The position numbers were made by a program, and so were the translations under genes. From contig NZ_JAFMOF010000002.1 in NCBI RefSeq assembly GCF_017349075.1, forward strand, positions 1,818,191 to 1,882,190: 64,000 nt of DNA, in the 5' to 3' direction. The notes beneath the pieces are model-generated. The model had not been told where the DNA came from, searched no databases, and saw nothing but the letters and a program-made list of their open reading frames with translations. The stretch comes from Streptomyces triculaminicus (GTDB lineage: Bacteria; Actinomycetota; Actinomycetes; Streptomycetales; Streptomycetaceae). Within the stretch, counting starts at the first letter, position 1; the number at the start of each line of letters is the position of its first letter. Of this stretch, positions 34,750 to 45,501 are shown one piece after another.

Positions 34750-35967
34750 GTGATCCCCGTGCCGGACCCGCCGCACGCGCCCGCCGGTCCCGACACCGCC
34801 GTCGACGAGACTCGACTGGAAGAGTTGATCATCGAGGCGCAGACATCCCTGCCGTTCGAACTGCCCGACCTGGCGAACCGGTGCGCCTCGGCCCTCGGCC
34901 TGGGCACCGCGCTGATCTATCTCGTCGACCTGCAACAACAGCTGCTCATCCCACTCGACGAGACCTTGGAGCCGCTGCTGGTGGAGGGCTCGTTGGCCGG
35001 CTGGGCGTACCGCACGGTCACTCCGCGAGTGGCCGACGCCGGCGACGACGTGATCATCTGGATGCCTCTGGTCGACGGTGCGGAGCGGCTGGGCGTGCTG
35101 GCGGTGCGGACCGCCTCGCTCGACGGGGCGCGGATGCGCCGCAGCCGCATGCTGGCCTACCTGTTCGCCATGCTGATCACCTCCAAGCGCGCCTACAGCG
35201 ACTGGCTCGCCGCCCGCGCCCGCACCGCGACCATGCGGTTGCCCGCCGAGATGCTGCGGGCCTTCCTGCCGTCCCACACCATCGGCAGCAGCAGGTGCGT
35301 CTCGACCGCGGTCCTGGAACCGGCGTACGACGTCGCCGGCGACGCCTTCGACCACTCGGTCGTCAAAAACATCCTGCACACCATGATCCTCGACTCCATG
35401 GGGCACGATCTGAACTCCGGCCTGACCACGTCCGTCGCCATGGCGGCGGCCCGGAACGCCCGCCGCGGCGGCGGCGACCTGGCCGACATCGTCGGCTCCG
35501 TCGATCAGGCGCTCGCCCAGTGGCTGCCCGACCACTTCTGCACCGGCGTGCTGTGCCGGCTCGACGCGCTCACCGGGGTGCTGCGCTGGGTCAACTGCGG
35601 TCACCCGCCGCCGCTGCTGATCCGTGGCGAGCGGGTGCTCGACGGGGCGCTGGACAGCCCCCCGCAGCCGCCGATCGGCCTGGTCGGCCAACTCGCCCCG
35701 GCGCCCCGGCAGGTCCACGAGACGACACTGGAACCGGGTGACTGCGTCCTGCTCTACACCGACGGTGTCGTGGAAGCGCGTGACGCGGACGGGGCGGAGT
35801 TCGGCCTCGACCGGTTCACCGACTTCATCATCCGCTCCTCCGCTGCAGGCCAGCGCCCGGCCGAGGTTCTACGGCTGCTCATTCACGCCATCCTCGACTA
35901 CCAGCGCAACCAACTGCGCGACGACGCGACCATCCAGCTCTTCGAATGGCGCCCGCAGTACCAGTGA
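34750..35967 (+). CDS. PP2C/SpoIIE-type serine phosphatase with GAF-like domain
   Basis: About 405 residues. N-terminal GAF-like sensor (LPFELPDLANRCASALGLG … LLIPLDETLEPLL), then PP2C: YDVAGDAFDH and LDSMGHDLNS hold metal-binding Asp, NCGHPPPLLIRG and LLYTDGVVEARDADG follow. Such proteins dephosphorylate anti-sigma-factor antagonists in stress signalling. GTG 34750 is chosen because AAGGGAAGG lies 3-11 nt upstream; the open frame begins at 34591. No anti-sigma gene is adjacent. Confidence 0.88.
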   Translation: MIPVPDPPHAPAGPDTAVDETRLEELIIEAQTSLPFELPDLANRCASALGLGTALIYLVDLQQQLLIPLDETLEPLLVEGSLAGWAYRTVTPRVADAGDDVIIWMPLVDGAERLGVLAVRTASLDGARMRRSRMLAYLFAMLITSKRAYSDWLAARARTATMRLPAEMLRAFLPSHTIGSSRCVSTAVLEPAYDVAGDAFDHSVVKNILHTMILDSMGHDLNSGLTTSVAMAAARNARRGGGDLADIVGSVDQALAQWLPDHFCTGVLCRLDALTGVLRWVNCGHPPPLLIRGERVLDGALDSPPQPPIGLVGQLAPAPRQVHETTLEPGDCVLLYTDGVVEARDADGAEFGLDRFTDFIIRSSAAGQRPAEVLRLLIHAILDYQRNQLRDDATIQLFEWRPQYQ

Positions 35968-35986
35968 CGCGGTATCGCGCCAAGCC

Positions 35987-36358
35987 TCACTGTGCTCGAA
36001 GGGTGCCGGCGCCGTCGAGGAACCGAAGCAACACGGCGGCCTCCGCACGGAGCCGCGCGACTCGGTCAGCGTGCGCGGGCGCAGTCAGCTGCGCTGCAAC
36101 CTCCAGTCGCTCGGTGGCCTCGGCACGCACGATCTCCGCCACGCTGTGCTCGCTCAGCTCACGGCGCGCCGCCTCGGTGGCGCCGGCACCGACCGGCGAC
36201 TGCTCGAGAGCCACCCCACGTAGCGCGGCTTCGTCCACGGGCACCGCCTCGGCGTTGTCCAGCGCGGCAAGCGTTGAACGCAGCGCGCTCACCGCGGCCT
36301 TGTCGCGGGCACGCATCGCTTCCGGCAGGGCCTGACGCATCCGAAGACGAAGAGACAT
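35987..36358 (-). CDS. GatB/YqeY-domain protein
   Basis: 123 residues. LRMRQALPEAMRARDKAAV and the following helix LRSTLAALDNAEAV are the YqeY start; ELSEHSVAEIVRAEATERL is the second helix. It is shorter than YqeY (~150 aa) and lacks the last helices, as in other short Streptomyces paralogues. The family resembles the tRNA-binding tail of GatB. ATG 36358. Convergent with the phosphatase, 19 bp apart. Confidence 0.78.
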   Translation of the reverse strand: MSLRLRMRQALPEAMRARDKAAVSALRSTLAALDNAEAVPVDEAALRGVALEQSPVGAGATEAARRELSEHSVAEIVRAEATERLEVAAQLTAPAHADRVARLRAEAAVLLRFLDGAGTLRAQ

Positions 36359-36743
36359 GCAGAAGACCCTACGGCCGTACTCCTGGCCCCACAAAGGGAT
36401 ATCCGCACAGCAGAGACCTCCCGTCAACTGCAACCCTCAGCTCCGGCAGCTGGAGGACCTGAGGCACGTGGACCGGCCGTGGACTTCGAAGACGTCTCGC
36501 TCAGGCCTCGTTCCCGTCCGACTGCCGATATCGAAGGCGATGCTGCGACCTGGCGTCTTCGTTGCGAAGGAAAGAAAGTGATCTTGCCTTCGATGTACGT
36601 GGTGAACCGGTGGCCGTGCGGTGTGCCGGTCCGTGTGCGCGGGTCCGCGCCGCCCGGTATGGTCCGTATCATGCCTTTCGTCCGAACCGCTGTGGCGTTG
36701 TCCTGTTGGGCAGCTGTGGATGTCGGCAGAGAAACGGGATCAC

Positions 36744-38399
36744 ATGACAGAGGACAACGGTCCGATAAGCCCGTCATCCGCTCTCGAGAGCGGCAGGTCC
36801 ATACGGACGAGAGCGAAGGCCCGGTGCGCCCGGCGGCGGTCCGGCCGCGCGCCGACCACCGTGGCGGCTGCCGCCGCGGCCCTGACGCTGCTGGCAGCTC
36901 TCGGCCCGGCACCGAGCAGTGCTGCATCACCACCTGCGCCACCTCCCCCCAGCGCGCCCCGGCCGGCGGTGCCGCCGCGGTTCATACCCGGCCCCTGCCC
37001 GGCGCCGTCCGAGCCGATCTCCGCGCTGAGTACCGCACGATGCGGCTTTCTGGAGGTCCCCGAGAACCGCGCCCGCCCCGGAGGCCGGACCATCCGGCTG
37101 GCCGTGGCGGTCATTCCGGCCACATCGGCGAAGCCCGCAACGGACCCGGTGGTGTTCATGGCGGGCGGCCCGGGGGCCGACACCTTCGATGACATTCCCT
37201 TCCTGGTCGACTCCGGCCTGAACCGGGACCGCGAACTGATCATCATGGCCCAGCGCGGAAACCTCTATGCGCAGCCGCACCTCGCCTGCCCGGAGATGGA
37301 CCGGTTCACCGCAAAGGCCGTGGGGCTCCCCTACGCCGCACCGTCGACGGAACGGCTCCTGCTGGACGCGGTGAAGACGTGCCGAGACCGCCTGACGGCC
37401 GCCGGGATCGACCTGAGTGCCTACAACACCACCGAGAACGCAGCGGACTTCGCCGACCTGCGAACGGCCATGGGCCTCCCCTCGTGGAACGTCTACGGGT
37501 ACTCCTACGGCAGCGACCTGGCTCTCACCTACCTGCGCAAACACCCTCAGGGGATTCGCGCGGTGGCGATCGACTCGGTCGCGCCTCCGCGCACCACAAG
37601 GCTGCCCGTGACCTGGCGCAGTGCCCATGAGGGGATCGACAGCCTCCTCAAGGCATGTGCGGCCGAGCCCCGCTGCAAGAGCCGCTACCCCGGCCTCCGC
37701 CGTACGCTGACCGAGCAGGTGCGCAGGCTGGAGGCACAGCCGTTGACCCTGAACGCCCGGCCGCCGCGTGGAGGAGACCCGGTCAAGGTCGTCCTCGACG
37801 GCGGTGCGCTGCTGAACCTGCTGGTCGCCAACGCCGTCCCGGCCACCGACGTCCCGGCGGCGCTCGAGGAGCTCGCCCACGGACGTCCGGAGCGCTTCGC
37901 GCGGGCCCGCGCGGCCGACTCGCTCCAGACCGTCGGCGAGTGGGCCCACGGCCTGACGGAGTCGGTGGCATGCAGCGAGTGGGTCCCGGGTACTTCGGCG
38001 GCCGACCTGCTGAACGCGGGACGCCGGGCCTTCCCCGGGTGGCCGGACACGGTCCTGGCCCAGGCACCGCAGCTTCCCTTCCAGCACGAGGTGTGCCGCG
38101 TCTGGAACGTTCCGGACCGCACCGCCGCACAGCGGGTGACCACCGTCAGCGCGATCCCGACGCTCATCGTCTCCGGCACGTTCGACACGAAGACCGGGGC
38201 GAGCCTGGCGCGGGACGCGGCCCGTACGCTGTCCCGCTCGACCTCCGTGCAGATCCCCGGAATCGGCCACTGGGTGGTCCCCCAGTCGCCCTGCGCACAG
38301 CACGTGCTGGCGTCGTTCCTCGCGTCTCCGACCGTGCCCCCCGACACCGTTTGCGTGGGCGGCCTCGCGCCGAAACCGTTCACGATCATCCCCAAGTGA
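36744..38399 (+). CDS. Secreted alpha/beta-hydrolase, tripeptidyl aminopeptidase (TAP)-like, 1
   Basis: 551 residues. Long basic N-terminus then a hydrophobic segment and Ala-rich cleavage region (LTLLAALGPAPSSAASP), so it is probably exported. VPENRARPGG is the conserved early motif; MAGGPGADT the oxyanion loop; YGYSYGSDLAL the nucleophile Ser; SGTFDTKT the Asp; IGHWVVPQ the His. This is the MEROPS S33 TAP family that removes peptides from exported proteins. Paralogue of the next gene, 12 bp away. Upstream 36434-36743 has no gene. Confidence 0.9.
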   Translation: MTEDNGPISPSSALESGRSIRTRAKARCARRRSGRAPTTVAAAAAALTLLAALGPAPSSAASPPAPPPPSAPRPAVPPRFIPGPCPAPSEPISALSTARCGFLEVPENRARPGGRTIRLAVAVIPATSAKPATDPVVFMAGGPGADTFDDIPFLVDSGLNRDRELIIMAQRGNLYAQPHLACPEMDRFTAKAVGLPYAAPSTERLLLDAVKTCRDRLTAAGIDLSAYNTTENAADFADLRTAMGLPSWNVYGYSYGSDLALTYLRKHPQGIRAVAIDSVAPPRTTRLPVTWRSAHEGIDSLLKACAAEPRCKSRYPGLRRTLTEQVRRLEAQPLTLNARPPRGGDPVKVVLDGGALLNLLVANAVPATDVPAALEELAHGRPERFARARAADSLQTVGEWAHGLTESVACSEWVPGTSAADLLNAGRRAFPGWPDTVLAQAPQLPFQHEVCRVWNVPDRTAAQRVTTVSAIPTLIVSGTFDTKTGASLARDAARTLSRSTSVQIPGIGHWVVPQSPCAQHVLASFLASPTVPPDTVCVGGLAPKPFTIIPK

Positions 38400-38411
38400 C
38401 CGGGAGGCCAC

Positions 38412-40040
38412 ATGGCACTCGACCACGCACCCCGCCGCCGTCGCCGTCGCACCATGCGACAGCTCCACGCCACGTCGGCCGGCGTGGCGACCGGGGTCCT
38501 CATAACCGGCCTGCTCGCGACGCCCGCTCACGCGGAGCACGGCATCGGCATGGGTATCGGCATGGGCAGAAGCACCGGCACCGGAGCGACGATCGGCACA
38601 GCCACCCGGACAGCGGGCGATGCCCGTTTCGTACCGGGCCCCTGCCCGAAGACGGCAGACCCGATACCCGCGCTCAAAGGGGCCCGCTGCGGAACGCTCA
38701 CCGTGCCCGAGAACCGCGCCAGGCCCAACGGCCGGACGATCACCCTCGGCGTCGCGATCGTGCCGGCGGCCACGAGCACACCCAAGCCTGACCCGATCGT
38801 GTGGCTCGCCGGCGGCCCCGGCGACGACGCGGTCGGGGAGGCGCAGATGGCGATCGACGGAGGCCTGAACCGCGACCGGGACGTGATTTTCATGTCCCAG
38901 CGGGGGACGTACTCCGCCGACCCGGTCCTCACCTGCCCGAACATCGACGAGTTCAACGCCCGCGCGGTCGGCCTCGTCCACGACGCACCGTCCACCGAGC
39001 GCCTGCACGTCCAGGCGACGCGCACCTGCCGCGACCAGCTGGCGGCTCGCGGCGCCGACCTCAGCGCCTACAACGACACCGAGAGCGCCGCCGACTACGC
39101 GGACCTGCGCGTGGCGCTGGGCATCGACCAGTGGAACGTGTTCGGCATCTCCTACGGCACCCACCTGGCGCTCATCTACATGCGCCAACACCCCCAGGGA
39201 ATCCGGTCGGTCGGCATCGACGGCATCCTGCCGCCGTCCACCGCGGGGTCGGCGCTGACCTGGAGCAGTGCCCGGCAGGGCTTCGACGGCCTGTTCAAGG
39301 CCTGCGCGGAGCAGCCCGCGTGCAACCGCCGCTATCCGAACCTGTCCGCCACCTTCGAACGCCTCGTCCGTGAACTGGAAGCCCACCCGGTCACCACCAC
39401 CGTCACGGTTCCCGGCCACCCGCAGCCGGTGAAAGTCGTCCTGGACGGCGGGGCCCTGGTGAACTGGATGACCTCCGCCACCCACGTGGCGCCGGGCGTA
39501 CCCCGCTCCCTCGACGAGCTGGCCCACGGCAACCCGCAGCGGATCGCCGAGCAGTGGGCGGGCGGAAAGCTCAGCCCCCAGGCCTTCGGCAGGACCGCCC
39601 ACGGGCTCGCCTACGGAGTCTTCTGCAGTGAGTGGGTGCCGTACGAGAGCCGGGCCGAGGCGCTCCGGGGCGGCCGGGAAGCGTTCCCGTCGTTCCCCCG
39701 CTCGGTCCTGGCCCAGGCTCCGCAGCTCACCTTCCTGCGTCCGGACTGCGCCGTCTGGAACGTCCCCGCGGCGCCGCGCTCGATCCGGGACGTCACGCGG
39801 AGCGACATCCCCACCCTCGCCCTGTCGGGCGGCTTCGACTCCCAGACCGGGGCGGCCAACGGGCCGTACGTAGCCCGTACGCTGAGCCGCGCCACCGTCG
39901 TCACGGTCCCCTACGAGCCCCACGTGGTGTTCGCCAGCTCACAGTGCGCCCAAGAGATCACCCTCTCCTTCTTCGACAACCCGACCGCCCCGAAGACCGG
40001 ATGCCTCACCGGCCTCAAGCCGCCCCGGTTCGAGAATTAG
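38412..40040 (+). CDS. Secreted alpha/beta-hydrolase, TAP-like, 2
   Basis: 542 residues. Arg-rich n-region, hydrophobic core GVLITGLLATPAHA with an AHA signal cleavage site. Then VPENRARPNG, LAGGPGDDA, nucleophile GISYGTHLAL, SGGFDSQT and a His in EPHVVF. Same domain order as the upstream gene, so a tandem duplication followed by divergence; the catalytic His context differs (EPHVVF versus IGHWVV). A Gly/Met-rich insert GIGMGIGMG follows the signal. The two genes are probably one operon. Confidence 0.9.
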   Translation: MALDHAPRRRRRRTMRQLHATSAGVATGVLITGLLATPAHAEHGIGMGIGMGRSTGTGATIGTATRTAGDARFVPGPCPKTADPIPALKGARCGTLTVPENRARPNGRTITLGVAIVPAATSTPKPDPIVWLAGGPGDDAVGEAQMAIDGGLNRDRDVIFMSQRGTYSADPVLTCPNIDEFNARAVGLVHDAPSTERLHVQATRTCRDQLAARGADLSAYNDTESAADYADLRVALGIDQWNVFGISYGTHLALIYMRQHPQGIRSVGIDGILPPSTAGSALTWSSARQGFDGLFKACAEQPACNRRYPNLSATFERLVRELEAHPVTTTVTVPGHPQPVKVVLDGGALVNWMTSATHVAPGVPRSLDELAHGNPQRIAEQWAGGKLSPQAFGRTAHGLAYGVFCSEWVPYESRAEALRGGREAFPSFPRSVLAQAPQLTFLRPDCAVWNVPAAPRSIRDVTRSDIPTLALSGGFDSQTGAANGPYVARTLSRATVVTVPYEPHVVFASSQCAQEITLSFFDNPTAPKTGCLTGLKPPRFEN

Positions 40041-40049
40041 GCTCCGTTC

Positions 40050-40541
40050 ATGCCGAGCCAGCACCACCCGACGGGTTCCTCTGACGACCAGCTGTCGATC
40101 ATTGACGAATTGACTGCGCTGCCGTTCCCGCAGCAGGAGGGGGACAGGCCGGGGACAAACGGAGGATTGAGCGGGCCGGGATATCACCTGGCCGTGCTCC
40201 GCCGGAGCCGGGACTTCTGGGATGACCGTAGTGAGGAGATCGTCGAGGCGGCCGAGAAGGAGCTGGAAGCCGATCGCGACGTACTGGCTGCCGCTCTGAC
40301 GGGTCGATGGGGCACTCCGGCAACGGTCGACCTGTGGCCGTACCTCGGATTCGACGACCCGGATCCTGACCGCACGGCTCCCGAGCCGTTGGGCTACCTG
40401 TGCAACGTGGCCGGCAGCATGCAGGTGTGGCGGCTGCCGTCTTGCGACCGTTGGCTCGCGCTGGCCGTCGGCCAGGCCGATCCAGAGCTGCCGTTCGAGC
40501 TGATCGCCGCTGTCGGTGAGGCGTCCTCCCTTCCGCAGTGA
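40050..40541 (+). CDS. Hypothetical protein
   Basis: 163 residues, acidic, no signal peptide or membrane helix. Contains LRRSRDFWDDRSEEIVEAA and TVDLWPYLGF, and ends with a beta-rich part (RLPSCDRWLALAVGQADPE). I do not recognise a family with confidence; similar short proteins occur in Streptomyces without known function. It begins 10 bp after the second TAP gene, so it could be the third gene of that operon. Confidence 0.7.
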   Translation: MPSQHHPTGSSDDQLSIIDELTALPFPQQEGDRPGTNGGLSGPGYHLAVLRRSRDFWDDRSEEIVEAAEKELEADRDVLAAALTGRWGTPATVDLWPYLGFDDPDPDRTAPEPLGYLCNVAGSMQVWRLPSCDRWLALAVGQADPELPFELIAAVGEASSLPQ

Positions 40542-40655
40542 CCCGTAGCAAGGTGGCCGACAACCACGCAGAACCCGCTGGGATGCCCGGCGTGGCCAGG
40601 GACGCGGATCGCTCCCGAAGAAGCGATGTCAGTGGGGCGTGCGACCATCCGGGGC

Positions 40656-43600
40656 ATGATCGCCTCGCTTGATGCCCTGCTGCCCGCCGCAGGTACGCAC
40701 GTCTCGTCCACCTACGCCGACTGGGTCGCCGCCCATGACCCGGACGCGGTAGGGGCCGCGCGTGACCTGATCGTGGACATGGGTCGCGAACTCAACCAGT
40801 CCTGGACCAAGCCCGGGCGGTTCGTCGACACGATGGCGGCGCGGGCGCGGCGGCTGCCGCCGGCGCATCTGCCGTGGTTCTGGGACACCGTGGGCCATCG
40901 GCTGATCGGTTACGGGAGCCGGCCGGGCGGGCGGGCCTACGCGGCGGCGCGGGCCGCCGAGGCCGAGCACGGGCTGCCGGTGGATCCCGGCTACCGCCGC
41001 GCCAACGCGCTGCTGTTCGCCGCGGGCGGGGCCATGCCGGCCAAGGAGTTCGGGGCCCATCAGCGGTTCCTCGCCGAGACGCTGGAGCCGGCCGCGGCAC
41101 ACGCGGCCCTGGACGCGTTCCTGACCGCCTGGGCGGGCTCGAAGGCGGACCTGCCGGCGGACCTGGTGCGCCGGGTCCGGGCCTCCGCCAAGGCGGCCGG
41201 GCACGGGGACGAGGAGGTCGCGCGGCTGGTGGGCGCGATCCTGTCGGTGACCCGGAAGAAGTCGGTGCCGGACGCGCTGCTGACGGCCGCGGGCCCGGTG
41301 CTGGCGGCCCATCCGCCGGCGGACACGGTCGCGGCCGGGCTGGTGGAGGTCTTCCCGGAGGGGGCCACCGACGGCGGGGCGTGGCTGCGGATGCTGATCG
41401 CTTGCGGCGCGGCGAGCGATGGAGGCCGGGCGGGTGGTGCCGGAGGGGCGGGGTGCACCGCTGGGTCGGGCACTTCGTGCACATGTACCAGTACGCGGCG
41501 CAGTCCGGCGGCGGGGTCGCACGGCAGCCGCTGCCGGTGGAATTCCTCGACCTGGTGGGCCGGTTGGGGCCGCGGCTGCGGGCGGCGGGCGCCCCGGTGA
41601 CGGTGCACACCACCCGCCACTACTACCAGGGCTTCGACGCCGACGTGCTGGACGCCTGCCTGGCGGCCGGGGCCACGGTCGTCGACCCAGGCCCGGAGAC
41701 CCGGATGCGCTTCTGGGGTGAGCAGTCGCGGCGGGACCTCGCCGCGCTGGCCGCCGACCCGGTGTTCGGCCCCCGGCTCGAGGGGACCGTACACGCGGAC
41801 CTGCTGCCGAACTGGTCCCTGGCGCGGCGCCGGTCCGGGTCGGCGGTGACGCTGCTGCCGGGCAACGAGGGCATCGCCCACGAGGTCGCCGTACGGGTCG
41901 GCAAGCTCGTCGACACGGTCGCCGGCGGCGGCATGGCGGGAGCCGAGGAGGCCGTGGCAGAACTGGAGACCCTCCTGGACCGGCCCACGGTGACGGCGCT
42001 CGACGGGATCGCCGATGCCTTCGCCCGGGCGGGCGCGTCGGGCGCGCTGCGACGCTCGCTCGCGGCCGGGCTGCCGGAGGAGCTGGCCTGGCCGGCCCTG
42101 GAGTCGGTGTACGCGCAGTTCGCGGCGGACGCCGCACCTGGAGATGAGGCGGACGGCGCGCTGCCGGGAGTGGCAGGCGTGACCTCCACCTGGCCGGTGC
42201 TGACGGTCTTCGGGCGCGACCGGGCGGTCGCCGTCGCCCCTGACGGGGTACGCGGCTCCTGCCGGTTCACGGTGCCGCAGGACGCGACCATGTACGCCGT
42301 CCACTACGTGGGCGGATCCTTCCTGGTGAGCTGGACCCTCAAGCCGGACCCCTACTACTGCGAGACCGCCGTCTGGGCCGACCGTCCCGAGGAGCCCTTC
42401 ACACCGGACGAGGTGGGGGGCCTGGTGCCGTTCGGCGGCAGCCTGGATGGCGCCTACGGCTTCCAGTTCGAGACCGCCGACGCCGACGGACGGCACGGCG
42501 GCCTGCGGGTGCTGCGTCCGGGCGGCAGGGAGGGCATCGACCGGGACGAGTTGCAGCTCGGCGACGGCACCCGGATCTGGACCAACGCCGTCTACGGACG
42601 GCAGCCGTGGGAGGTCGTCGACCCGGTCACCGGCGAGCGGCGGGGCGCGACGCCGCTGCCGGACTTCCCCGGCCGCGCCGCGAGCGCCGATGCGGCCGCG
42701 CAGCCGTCCGAGGCGGGGATGACCCTGGCCGTCGAGGCCCTGCAGCTGGCACCGCTGCCCGCCGGCCTGTCCGACTCCCCGCTGGGCAGCCGGAACGGAC
42801 TGGTCGGAACCCGGGTGCTGTTCCGCACCCGGCACCGCGACCACGCGCCCGACCACTTCCTGGTGGAGAGCGTCGACGGGCGCACGGCCCGCTTCGACAT
42901 CGACCGCCCCGGGCAGGAGCCCTGGGCGCTGTGGGCGCCGCCGGAAGGCGCGGCGGAAGACGTGGTCCTCGCCGAGGCGGAGACCCGGACGGGCGTACGC
43001 GCGTACACCGCCGACGGCGTCCTGCTGTGGGAGCTGGACGGGCACCACTCACCCCGGAACCCCCGAGTCAAGCCGGCCCGGCAGGTCACCGTATCGGGCG
43101 GCGTGGCCCTGCCACCGGCCTTCTGGTACCTGCTGCGGACCCGCGATGCGGCCGGATCCCGGGCGCTGCGGACCGTGGAACAGCGGACGGCGGACACGCT
43201 GCTGACTGCCGCTCTCGACGGCACGGGGACGCTGCGCGCGGCCGTGGCACGGGAGTTGCCGGACGTCACCGACCCGGTGCTCGTCGAGGCCGTCGTGGCG
43301 GTCGCCGAGCGGGCTGCCCGGGTGGAGGAGCGGCGGCGCGTCCTGCACCGGCGCGTCACCCTGCTCGCCGAGGCACCGCCGGCCCTGCCGCGCCGGTCCG
43401 CGCCGGACACCGATCTGATGCCCGCGCTGTTCGGCCTGGTCCTGGACGAGGAGCACGATCGGTGGCGGCGGGCCCCGGACCCGGCCCTGCCGGCCACGCT
43501 GAGCGCGCTGGCCGCCGACGGCGCCTGCCTGGCCGGGACGATCACGGAGGAGGTGCGGCGGCTCTCGCCGCCTGCGCCGCCGCACGACTGGTCGCAGCTG

Positions 43601-45412
43601 CTGGGCGCGATCGACGCCGCGGCGTGGCGTGCGGCGGTGGCGCCGACCCCGGACACGGAGCGGGCTGCCCTGCTGGCGCTCCTGGACACCTGGGCCGACC
43701 AGCCGTTCGCCCGTGCGGGCAGCCGGTGGTGGGCGGGCCGCGCGTCCGGCCTTGAGACCCTGGACGGCCTGCGGGCGGGCGGGACCGCCGTGGTGTCCGC
43801 GGCCGTGCGGGGCGGAGGGTCGCAGTGCTGGTTCGTGGCGCCCGCCGCCGAGGACCCTGACGCCGACCCGGTGCCGGCGGCGGCCGAACAGGCGCGGCTC
43901 GTCCGGGTGGAGCGGGACGACGCCGCCCGGCTCCGGGCCCTGGTGGCGGCGGTCGACACCCACGGTCCGCTCCCGCTGCCGGAGTCGGCGGCCGCGCGCT
44001 TCGCCGAACTGACGGGCGTGCGACGAGCCGTGGCCCGGCTCGTGGTGGCCGGCCTCGTCGGCCGGTCCGACCGGGACGAGGACCGCGCCCTGGTCCGAAA
44101 GGCCCCCTTCAAGGCGACCCCGATGACGGCCGAGTCGTACGAGCGGCTGCGCGAGCGCCTCGGGGCCGACGGCCGGCGGGCCGTCCTGGCCGCCGCCCTG
44201 CCCGACGACCCGGCCGAACTGTGGCAGCCGGGAGGAATCGAGGCGGCCGTGGAACGGATGGCCGGGGTGTGGCAGGAGCTGGTCGGGGCTCTGCCCGCCG
44301 TGCACGACGAGGCGGCCGACGCCCTGGAGGCCGACCTGGGGCTCTCCGAGGTATGGGCCCGGCGGCTGGCGGGCGGCTACGAGGCCGCCGAGGACGCGAC
44401 GGTCCTCGCGACCGGCTGGGAACTGGCCGCGACCCCGTACGGGATAGGAGTAGAGGTCAGGGCCGTGCCGCCTGCGGGGCCCGAGCTGCCCTACCGCACC
44501 CCGGTGGGCCTCCCGCTCGGGCAGATAGCGAGCGCGCTGGTGTGGGCGTGGACGGACCGGCCCGTCGGTGATCCCGCCGTGGCCGGCGCGATGGCCCTCT
44601 ACGAGCGGCTGCGGGCCGAGCTGGAGCGTCCGGAACTGCTGCTGGCGCTGCCCGGCGGGCGGGTCAAGGACACCTCGGCGCGGATCGCCGAACGGTTCGG
44701 GCCCGCTCGGCTGCCGGTGGCGATGGACCGACGTAAGGAGGAGGGGCCGGTTCCGGTCACCGCGTACGACTCCGGACCGCTGGTGGTGTGCGCGCCCGGC
44801 GGTGCCTCGTTCCTGCGGCCCGCGGCGGTCGCCGACGCCGAGGCGTGGCGGCGGGTCCGCGAGGTCACCGACCTCGCCGAGGAGCTGGACCGCGTGGCAC
44901 CGCTCATCGCGGGCGGCGGGCTGGACCGGATGATGCGCCGGGCCCGCTCGGGAGCGGTACCGGCCGGCGCGTACGAGGCGGATCCGCGGCAGTCCTGCCC
45001 GGAGCTGGTCACGCGGGTGGCGAAGCAGCTCGGCGTGGGCGCGGACGCGGCGGCGCTGTACCTCCAGGTGGCGACGTTGGCCACGCCCACCGACCGCAAC
45101 GTGCGGCGGTGGAACGGCTGGTCCACCAAGCGGCACGCGGAGGTCCGGGCGGAGATGCTCGCCACCGGCGCCGTGGTGGAGGCCAAGCGGGCGCGGGCGG
45201 GCCGGACCCTTTTCCTGCCGGGGGAGTGGACCGAGCTGAAGGCCCCGCACCTGCCACTGGAGACCGTGAAGCTGGCGAGCCACCTGGTCCGCCCCCTGTG
45301 GGGCAATGAGATCCACGCCCCGTTCGGACGGGTGCTGCCGACGGCACCACTGCACGAGATGTTCACGGAGGCCTGGGAGCGGACGTCCGGCGCGCGTGAC
45401 GGCGGCCGCTAG
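40656..45412 (+). CDS. Very large actinobacterial protein of unknown function, frameshifted
   Basis: About 1,580 codons. ATG 40656 starts MIASLDALLPAAG; the first ~255 codons contain HLPWFWDTVGHRLIGYG. The frame then changes twice between 41415 and 41460 (phases 3, 1, 2; each like a 2-nt loss), and the rest reads from HRWVGHFVHMYQYA to WERTSGARDGGR. Similar proteins in Streptomyces are annotated as DNA-binding protein; I see no helix-turn-helix or nuclease motif. No signal peptide. Cytoplasmic, soluble, with repeated helical and beta parts. The long antisense frames across it are not genes. Confidence 0.75.
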
Positions 45413-45501
45413 CCAGATTCTGTTGGCTCCTGCCCAGGTGCAGCAGCCGCGTGGCGGTCTGCCTCCCGTCGGCCCGGGTCGTCCGGGCCGGCGGGACGGC
45501 T

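Noticed and set aside
41060..43048. 662-codon minus-strand frame
   Set aside because: Opposite the coding phase of the giant gene; GC-rich DNA gives long stop-free antisense frames.
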